Source: an uncultured Selenomonadaceae bacterium (GTDB lineage: Bacteria; Bacillota; Negativicutes; Selenomonadales; Selenomonadaceae). Taken from it: a stretch of 34,388 nucleotides of DNA. Shown here in pieces: positions 28,374-34,388 of this stretch. The notes beneath the pieces are model-generated. The model was not told where the DNA came from. It searched no databases and worked only from the letters and a program-made list of their open reading frames with translations. The DNA lies in NCBI GenBank assembly GCA_905236285.1, contig CAJOPN010000031.1, positions 1 to 34,388 of the forward strand, in the 5' to 3' direction. The stretch's first letter is position 1. The number at the start of each line of letters is the position of its first letter. A program made the translations under genes and the position numbers.

Positions 28374-29513
28374 TCAAATGTTCCTTTTATATTTCGCCGC
28401 CAACTTTTTATAAGTTTGATTGTTCGGCGACAATTTTATTGCCTCTTCCATGTTCCATAGTGCCTGCTTGAAATTTCCGACGTAAGCCTCAATTTCAGCA
28501 AGCCGCATATAAACTTTGTCAACCGCTCCGGCAAAATATGATTCTTCATGTACATCACTTTTCATTTTTCGCCATACTTCAAGCGATTTATGAAAACTCA
28601 AATATGCCTCATCAAGACGATCAAGTCCGCAAAGAATCATACCGCGTTCGGCATAAAACTCAGGCAGATTCGGAAGTTTTTTAATTGCCTCGTTCGCTAC
28701 TTTCAACATTTCTTCGTCGGAATAATTTATTTCTCTCATTGCGTTTAAAATTTTGTGATATAAATTTCCATGTCCTGCGATTGCCTCATAATCTGAATTT
28801 AAAGCCTTTTGAGCATGATAAAGTGATTTTTCAAAATCTTTCAAGCCGGCGTAACAATCTGCAAGTGCCATATCGTGACGCGGTTCATGTCCGAATTTCT
28901 TTGATTCAAGCTCAATCAATTTTAAATTTCTCAGCAATTTTTCTTTAATTACTTTTGTGCCGTAGCCTGTGTGGAAAATTTTTAAATCATCATTGCCGAA
29001 AGTGTAATCCAAATTTTCATGTTTTAAATCGGTGATATTTTCGTGAATCAATCCTTTATATCTCAGATAATCGACATTTTTAAAAATTCTTGCACACCAA
29101 TCACGGCTTATTTCGGAATTGTTGTTTGATTCGTCAATATTTATTCTCGGAATTAAAATTACATCTTTGCCGACCTTTTCGATTGCGGCACGAATTTTTT
29201 TTGAAGTTGCGAAAAATTCATCGGCATCAAGAAAAATAATCCAATCACCGACTGCGGCATCAATCGCCATATTTCGCGGCGTTGAAAAATCATCGTTCCA
29301 AGTCGTATTTAAAATCTTTGCTCCGTAACTTTCGGCAATTTCAACAGTCGAATCCGTCGAGCCGGTATCAATTACAATTATTTCATCTGCAATATTTTTT
29401 ATGCTGTCCAGACTTCGAGATAAATTTTTTTCTTCATTTTTCGTCATACAGCACGCGGAAATTTTCAAATCGCTTTTGGATTTAATTTTTTTTGTCGGTT
29501 TTAACTTTCGCAT
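28374..29513 (-). CDS. GT2 glycosyltransferase with C-terminal TPR (paralog 5)
   Basis: KISACCMTKNEEKNLSRSLDSIKNIADEIIVIDTGSTDST; PRNMAIDAAVGDWIIFLDADEFF. Confidence 0.9.
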   Translation of the reverse strand: MRKLKPTKKIKSKSDLKISACCMTKNEEKNLSRSLDSIKNIADEIIVIDTGSTDSTVEIAESYGAKILNTTWNDDFSTPRNMAIDAAVGDWIIFLDADEFFATSKKIRAAIEKVGKDVILIPRINIDESNNNSEISRDWCARIFKNVDYLRYKGLIHENITDLKHENLDYTFGNDDLKIFHTGYGTKVIKEKLLRNLKLIELESKKFGHEPRHDMALADCYAGLKDFEKSLYHAQKALNSDYEAIAGHGNLYHKILNAMREINYSDEEMLKVANEAIKKLPNLPEFYAERGMILCGLDRLDEAYLSFHKSLEVWRKMKSDVHEESYFAGAVDKVYMRLAEIEAYVGNFKQALWNMEEAIKLSPNNQTYKKLAAKYKRNI

Positions 29514-29529
29514 AAATTTTTACCTTTCA

Positions 29530-29558
29530 TTGACATTAATTTAAAAATTGTGTATAGT
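29530..29558 (+). promoter_or_regulatory. Sigma-A-like promoter for the YgbA_NO-like gene
   Basis: TTGACA (29530-29535), 17-nt spacer, TATAGT (29553-29558). Confidence 0.6.
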
Positions 29559-29597
29559 TTAGAAAAAAATATGAATTATAAATGGAGAGATTTTTTA

Positions 29598-30104
29598 ATG
29601 GGAATTTTAGATAAGATTAAAAGCATACTTCCAAAACGAAAAGAGCCGGAACTGAAAAATAATATTCCGAAAGAAAAGGAGAATATCAGAAAAACATTCG
29701 GCGTTTATTGTCATAAAAATCATGGAACCGAAGGCGACAAACTTTGTCCGAAATGTACCGCGCTTTTGACGACAATTTTTATTAAAATCGGTCGCTGTCC
29801 TTACGGAATCGGCAAGCCTATTTGTGACAAATGTGAAACTCCTTGTTTCGGTGAAGATACCACGAAAGAATTTAGAAATATTATGAGTTCATCTTCAAAA
29901 AAAATGTTGCTGTCCCATCCGATGATGACAATTAAACATAAATTACAAGGATTAGGCGTTGATTATGCAAAGCAGGAACGCGACAAAAAATCCACCGACA
30001 AGCAGAAAGAGGCTGAACAAAAAGTTAAAAACAAACTTACAAATGCAATGAAATCACCGAAATCATCGAAGTCAAAATCAAAATCGAAAAGAAAGAAAAA
30101 ATAA
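29598..30104 (+). CDS. YgbA_NO (nitrous oxide-stimulated promoter) family protein with Lys/Ser-rich tail
   Basis: YCHKNHG...LCPKCTALLTTIFIKIGRCPYGIGKPICDKCETPCF...MLLSHPMMTIKHKL resembles E. coli YgbA Cys pattern. ATG 29598 with GGAGAG SD; ORF-track start 29550 lies upstream of the -10. Confidence 0.78.
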   Translation: MGILDKIKSILPKRKEPELKNNIPKEKENIRKTFGVYCHKNHGTEGDKLCPKCTALLTTIFIKIGRCPYGIGKPICDKCETPCFGEDTTKEFRNIMSSSSKKMLLSHPMMTIKHKLQGLGVDYAKQERDKKSTDKQKEAEQKVKNKLTNAMKSPKSSKSKSKSKRKKK

Positions 30105-30108
30105 TTTT

Positions 30109-30696
30109 TTAAATATCATAAAACACGTCGCTGACTTCTACAAGCAAATCATCGAAAATGGAAACTTTTATTTGTGTTTTAATTTCTTCGCGTTCCTTTT
30201 CAGTCAACAATTCAAGATCAACTTCCTCAAAAATATGATAAATATAATCCAAATTAAATTTTCTGTCAATCAAATGATAAACTTGAATCGATTTGTCAAT
30301 CGGATTGACGATCCAATATTCTTTAACGCCGTTTCTTTCATAGGCATCTTTTTTTTTGCCGAAATCTTTTTTTGCCGTTGATTTTGATAATATTTCAACA
30401 ATTAAATCAGGTACTCCGTAAATAGTGCCCCCGTCTTTCAAAATTTTTCTGTCACAAACAATACTTAAATCCGGCATAAAAAGACTTCCGTCAGGCAAAT
30501 GAACATCAATATTGTCTCCAAAAACTTTTCCGCAATTATTTTTTCGACAATAATTTTTAAAAATTGTAATCAAATTACTGTCAACATCTGCGTGAATCCA
30601 ACCGGGACTTGGTGACATAATATTTTTTACTCCTTCAATAATTTCATAACGTTCCACATAATCAATACTGTAAGCGGCACTTGACATAAAAATCAC
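30109..30696 (-). CDS. Uma2 family (DUF820) PD-(D/E)XK-like protein
   Basis: LFMPDLSIVCD...GVPDLIVEILSKSTAKKDFGKKKDAYERNGVKEYWIVNP. Confidence 0.9.
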   Translation of the reverse strand: MIFMSSAAYSIDYVERYEIIEGVKNIMSPSPGWIHADVDSNLITIFKNYCRKNNCGKVFGDNIDVHLPDGSLFMPDLSIVCDRKILKDGGTIYGVPDLIVEILSKSTAKKDFGKKKDAYERNGVKEYWIVNPIDKSIQVYHLIDRKFNLDYIYHIFEEVDLELLTEKEREEIKTQIKVSIFDDLLVEVSDVFYDI

Positions 30697-30708
30697 GCTC
30701 CTTAAAAA

Positions 30709-31926
30709 TTATTTGAAACTGAATTCACTCGGCGGGGGAGGTTGTTCACCGGCGAGAATTTTTTTCTGAATTTCTTTTTCGCCTTGTCGTCCGATATTTA
30801 CCAAAATTCCTACAGCCGCCATCGTTACAATTAAAGAAGTTCCGCCGTAACTTATGAAAGGAAGAGGAACGCCGACGACGGGAAACATTCCGCCAACCAT
30901 CAGAAGATTTGCAATCGCTTGACCGACTACCAAAATCATTATTCCCATTGACAAAACTTGTCCGTAAACATCTTTTGCTTTGTTCGCCACTCTTGCCGAA
31001 TAAACTGCCAATGCCAAAAATAATAAAAATACAAACAACGCTCCCAGAAATCCGTTTTCCTGACAAAAAATCGCAAATGCAAAATCGGTATGAGCCTCAG
31101 GCAGATAATCGTATTTGCTCACGCCGACTCCCAAGCCCATTCCCGTCAATTCTCCGCTGCCGATTGCCGAAAGTGATTGAACTGTTTGGTAGCCCATATT
31201 TTGAGCATCTGACCACGGATCAAAAGTTACTTTCAATCTTTCAATTCGATACGGCTGACGCAAAATCATTCCGATTGCTCCAGCTACCACTATTCCGACC
31301 ATCGTCAATAATTTTTTCTTTTCCAATCCGACAACAACCATCATAAAAATCGGCACGCCTAAAATTATGCAAGCCGTTCCCATATCAGGTTCTTGTTCCG
31401 TCAAAATGAACATTATAAAAATAAAAATTGTTTGCGGAGTGATGACATCAATTTTTCTTTTCGCCTGAACTTGAACTGCAAGATAAGCACTCATTAACAT
31501 TATTGAAACAAGTTTTGCAAGTTCGGCAGGCTGAAATTGAGTTATTCCGAGCGGTAACCATCTTTTTGCACCATTGACTGAAGGTCCGATTATTAAGACG
31601 AGTATCAAACACAGAATCGTAACGATCATTACAACGGGAATATATTTTCGCCAGACGTGATAATCTACTCTGAAACACAAAATAAATGCAATCAATCCGA
31701 TTACGATATTTATTATATGTCTTTTCAGGAAAAAATAAGGCGTGTCAAAATCTGCTTCAGCAATTATGAAACTTGAACTGAAAACATTTATTGTTCCTAA
31801 AATCAGCAATACGAACATTATTCCGATTATTGCTTCCATGTCATTGTTCCAAAATCTTTTTCGTTCATTCTGTGCAGACTTTGAAGAAGAATTGTTTTTG
31901 ATTGATTCATCTGTTGCTTTAGGCAA
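30709..31926 (-). CDS. FtsW/RodA/SpoVE family peptidoglycan polymerase
   Basis: NGAKRWLPLGITQFQPAELAKL; EQEPDMGTA; YLPEAHTDFAFAIFCQENGFLGAL; GVPLPFISYGGTSL. TTG start. Confidence 0.94.
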   Translation of the reverse strand: MPKATDESIKNNSSSKSAQNERKRFWNNDMEAIIGIMFVLLILGTINVFSSSFIIAEADFDTPYFFLKRHIINIVIGLIAFILCFRVDYHVWRKYIPVVMIVTILCLILVLIIGPSVNGAKRWLPLGITQFQPAELAKLVSIMLMSAYLAVQVQAKRKIDVITPQTIFIFIMFILTEQEPDMGTACIILGVPIFMMVVVGLEKKKLLTMVGIVVAGAIGMILRQPYRIERLKVTFDPWSDAQNMGYQTVQSLSAIGSGELTGMGLGVGVSKYDYLPEAHTDFAFAIFCQENGFLGALFVFLLFLALAVYSARVANKAKDVYGQVLSMGIMILVVGQAIANLLMVGGMFPVVGVPLPFISYGGTSLIVTMAAVGILVNIGRQGEKEIQKKILAGEQPPPPSEFSFK

Positions 31927-31939
31927 TTTTTATATCACC

Positions 31940-32563
31940 TCAAAATTTAATTACACAGCGATTGATGGGAACTCCCATTGCGCTGAATTTTTTTTCGTAT
32001 TCGGTTTCGATATTGTCAGGAAAATTTTCATCATGCAGATTATATGTAACTTCGCTGACTTTTGCATTAATAAGTTCAAATTGTTCAAGCGAATAATCGA
32101 ATAAATCGCGATTGTCAGTTTTAAATTGAATTTCACCGTCCAATTTCAAGATTTTTTTATATTTCTCCAAAAATTTTATATTCGTCAAGCGGCGTTTTGC
32201 ATGTCTTTTTTTAGGCCAGGGATCACAAAAATTTATGTAAAAACGATCAATTTCATTTTCGTTAAAAAGTTCTTCAATACTATTTATATCAAAAATTATC
32301 AATCGAACATTCGACAAATTTTTTTCGCGAATTTTTCGAGCCGCTGCATAAATTACCGTCGCTTCCATTTCGAGACCGATAAAATTTATTTTGGAATTTA
32401 TTTCAGCAAGTTGACTTATAAAATCTCCTTTGCCTGTTCCGAGTTCAACAAAAATTTTTTCATTTTCATTTGAAAAATTTTTTCGCCAATCATCAGCGGC
32501 AATAACAATATCATTATAATCAAGAAGTTTTTCGTTCACATTTGATTTTTTTCTTATCCTCAA
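31940..32563 (-). CDS. trmB: tRNA (guanine-N7-)-methyltransferase TrmB
   Basis: VELGTGKGDFISQLA; FINFCDPWPKKRHAKRRLT; TDNRDLFDYSLEQF. TTG start. Confidence 0.93.
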   Translation of the reverse strand: MRIRKKSNVNEKLLDYNDIVIAADDWRKNFSNENEKIFVELGTGKGDFISQLAEINSKINFIGLEMEATVIYAAARKIREKNLSNVRLIIFDINSIEELFNENEIDRFYINFCDPWPKKRHAKRRLTNIKFLEKYKKILKLDGEIQFKTDNRDLFDYSLEQFELINAKVSEVTYNLHDENFPDNIETEYEKKFSAMGVPINRCVIKF

Positions 32564-32665
32564 ATTTTTTCACGTCCTTTTATGAATATATTATCAAAAT
32601 TTTTTTCAAAGTCAAGACAATATTAAAAGCCCGAACTTTTTCAAGCCGAGCCGTTATTTTCAATT

Positions 32666-33019
32666 TGGTGGAGATGAGGAGAGTCGAACTCCTGTCCGAA
32701 AGCATTGTTATAAAGATTTCTCCGAGCGCAGTCGATGATCGAATTTAAGTTCAGAAGAGTTCATTGACAAACTCATCATCGCCGAGCGTCTTTAAAAAAA
32801 TTCCCGAATCGTTACGACGCAATCACAATACAGTATCTCACATCAGCCTCTGACCCGATCTAGTGAGAGATCAATCGGCAGAGGTGGCAATTAAGCTGCC
32901 AAAGCGTAATCTTCGTTTGCTTTTATATTTAAAGCATTTTCACCTTACTGAAGCGGTTCGATGACCCCGCTGCTCGCTTACCTTATCCCATCTGCCCCCG
33001 TCGAAACCTTTACATCCCC
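32666..33019 (-). ncRNA. ssrA: Transfer-messenger RNA (tmRNA)
   Basis: Minus strand 5' GGGGATGTAAAGGTTTCGACGGGGGCAGATGGGATAAGGTAAGCGAGC... and 3' GGACAGGAGTTCGACTCTCCTCATCTCCACCA; acceptor stem GGGGATG/CATCTCC. Tag frame GCA AAC GAA GAT TAC GCT TTG GCA GCT TAA at 32891-32920 = ANEDYALAA. Confidence 0.96.
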
Positions 33020-33036
33020 GAAAAAATTTTTTGTTT

Positions 33037-33065
33037 AATTTATCACAAGTTTTTATTTTTGTCAA
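33037..33065 (-). promoter_or_regulatory. Promoter of ssrA
   Basis: Minus strand TTGACA (33065-33060), 17-nt spacer, TAAATT (33042-33037). Confidence 0.55.
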
Positions 33066-33090
33066 TTCAATTTTATTGCTTCATTAAATA

Positions 33091-33120
33091 TTGTACAAAA
33101 TTTTTATCTTATGCTATAAT
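33091..33120 (+). promoter_or_regulatory. Promoter of response regulator gene
   Basis: TTGTAC (33091-33096), 18-nt spacer, TATAAT (33115-33120). Confidence 0.55.
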
Positions 33121-33153
33121 GTTTAAAAATTTTTTTGGAAGGATTGATGTAAA

Positions 33154-33537
33154 TTGTCAGATAATGCAAATGCCACAGTCTTAATCGTTGATGATGACGA
33201 TATGATGATTCAAATGGCAGAATTTATTTTGAGCAAAGACACAAATTTTAATATACTGAAAGCAAAATCCGGTTTGGAATGTTTGAGAACTCTTCAGAGC
33301 GGAGAAAAAATTGATTTGATTCTTCTTGATATTCAAATGCCAGGTATGGACGGAATAAAAGTTATGGAACTCATTCAAAAACATGATTATTGGAAATTAA
33401 TTCCCGTTATTTTTTTGACGGCCGCTTCAGATAAAAACACGGTTATGAAAGCCGGTCAGATGGGAGCAGTCGGTTACATCAAAAAACCTTTCACGCCTGA
33501 AGATTTTATTCAGAGAATCAATCACGTTTTAAATTAA
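33154..33537 (+). CDS. Single-domain response regulator (CheY-like receiver)
   Basis: VLIVDDDDMMI, LILLDIQMPGMDG, VIFLTAAS, GYIKKPF; TTG start; no output domain. Confidence 0.93.
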   Translation: MSDNANATVLIVDDDDMMIQMAEFILSKDTNFNILKAKSGLECLRTLQSGEKIDLILLDIQMPGMDGIKVMELIQKHDYWKLIPVIFLTAASDKNTVMKAGQMGAVGYIKKPFTPEDFIQRINHVLN

Positions 33538-34158
33538 ATTTTTTCGTTTTTGGATTGTTTTTATATGATTCATAAATTCGCAGATTTTATTCACCGATTT
33601 AACGCCGTTAATTTCCAAACTTCCGGATAAATCAATTCCGTACGGCTGAAAAATATCGACTACTTCACGAAGATTTTGCGTTGAAATTCCTCCGGCAATA
33701 AAAAACGGTTTTGTCAATTTCCGTGTTTCAAGTGAAGCTTTTCTCCAATCAAATGTTTGTCCTGTGCCTCCTGCTCTTCCTTTGACGAATGAATCAAGCA
33801 AAATCATATCGCAGGGGAAATTATTCACTTCACGCATATCAAGATTGTCATTGTAACGCCAAGCCTTAATTATCGGAGCACGAATTTTTTGAACAAATTG
33901 CTCGTCTTCGTTTCCGTGAAGTTGAACGTAATCCAATCCGACAAGTCTTATAATCCCGTTTATCACTCCAGCACTTTCATTTACAAATACGCCGACTTTT
34001 TTCAATGCAACTGCTTTTGAAATTTCCGCCGCTTTAAACGGACTTATAAATCTGGCACTATTTTTATAAAAAATAAATCCGATAAAATCTGCTCCGTTTT
34101 CTTCAGCCGCAATCGCTGCCTCTCTTGTTTTTATTCCGCATATTTTTACTTTTAACAT
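33529..34158 (-). CDS. trpF: Phosphoribosylanthranilate isomerase
   Basis: KVKICGIKTREAAIAAEENGADFIGFIFY...VQLHGNED...GGTGQTFDW...FIAGGIS...GIDLSGSLE. Confidence 0.95.
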   Translation of the reverse strand: MLKVKICGIKTREAAIAAEENGADFIGFIFYKNSARFISPFKAAEISKAVALKKVGVFVNESAGVINGIIRLVGLDYVQLHGNEDEQFVQKIRAPIIKAWRYNDNLDMREVNNFPCDMILLDSFVKGRAGGTGQTFDWRKASLETRKLTKPFFIAGGISTQNLREVVDIFQPYGIDLSGSLEINGVKSVNKICEFMNHIKTIQKRKNLI

Positions 34159-34244
34159 TTTTTCACCTTAATTTTTTTTTATTTTTTAAAAATTTTTTTG
34201 TTTAATTCTTTATGAAAAAAATTCTTCCTGCAGAGGTTCATAAT

Positions 34245-34388
34245 ATGTTATTTACAGAATTATTGAAAATGGCAGCTTTATCATTGGTCGCGAATAAATT
34301 AAGAACTCTTTTGACGATGCTCGGAATTATAATCGGAGTTGCGGCGGTAATTGCAATGGTCAGCGTCGGAATGGGAGTCAAAAAAAAT
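34245..34388 (+). CDS. MacB/FtsX-type ABC transporter permease, N-terminal fragment truncated by window edge
   Basis: MLFTELLKMAALSLVANKLRTLLTMLGIIIGVAAVIAMVSVGMGVKKN, typical MacB_PCD N-terminus; open at edge. Confidence 0.8.
   Translation, partial: MLFTELLKMAALSLVANKLRTLLTMLGIIIGVAAVIAMVSVGMGVKKN

Noticed and set aside
23889-29513. Tandem GT2 genes as an assembly artefact
   Set aside because: The five copies differ through most of their length, in length and in junctions, so they are true paralogs, not collapsed or duplicated reads.
20471-29513. CRISPR or short repeat array
   Set aside because: Repeated segments are protein-coding catalytic motifs spaced by about 1 kb, not regular short repeats with spacers.
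32542-32748. 68-aa plus-strand ORF
   Set aside because: Runs over the trmB start and into the antisense strand of the tmRNA 3' end.
1-34388. Transposon, phage or integrase genes
   Set aside because: No transposase, integrase, terminal repeats or tRNA gene found; the island edges show no mobile-element signature by eye.

Overview
AT-rich, densely coded chromosomal window, most consistent with a Firmicutes/Negativicutes-like genome (inferred from gene content and order; taxonomy not tested). Recognisable blocks: (i) minus-strand housekeeping run asp23-amaP-DUF2273-nusB-ispA-dxs-MutS-like, the last running off the left edge and missing from the ORF track; (ii) plus-strand type IV pilin-like genes, a PilM/PilN-like fusion, trmK and a Nif3-family gene; (iii) minus-strand alpha-glucoside module (PTS IIC-IIB, HAD, GH13, HAD) with an RpiR-type regulator; (iv) gpmA, purE, purC; (v) feoAB behind two Fur-box-like sites; (vi) a 9-kb minus-strand glycosyltransferase island of five tandem GT2+TPR paralogs and a 1143-aa protein with two GT41 (OGT/SPINDLY-like) modules; (vii) a YgbA_NO-like gene, Uma2, FtsW/RodA, TrmB, tmRNA (ssrA), a single-domain response regulator, TrpF, and the start of a MacB/FtsX-type permease. 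The most unusual part is the glycosyltransferase island: all six proteins begin MRK(I/L)K plus a Lys-rich leader despite two different folds, two junctions reuse the same 14-nt dual-coding overlap (ATGCGAAAAATTAA), and the second GT41 module has lost residues expected in the active site.
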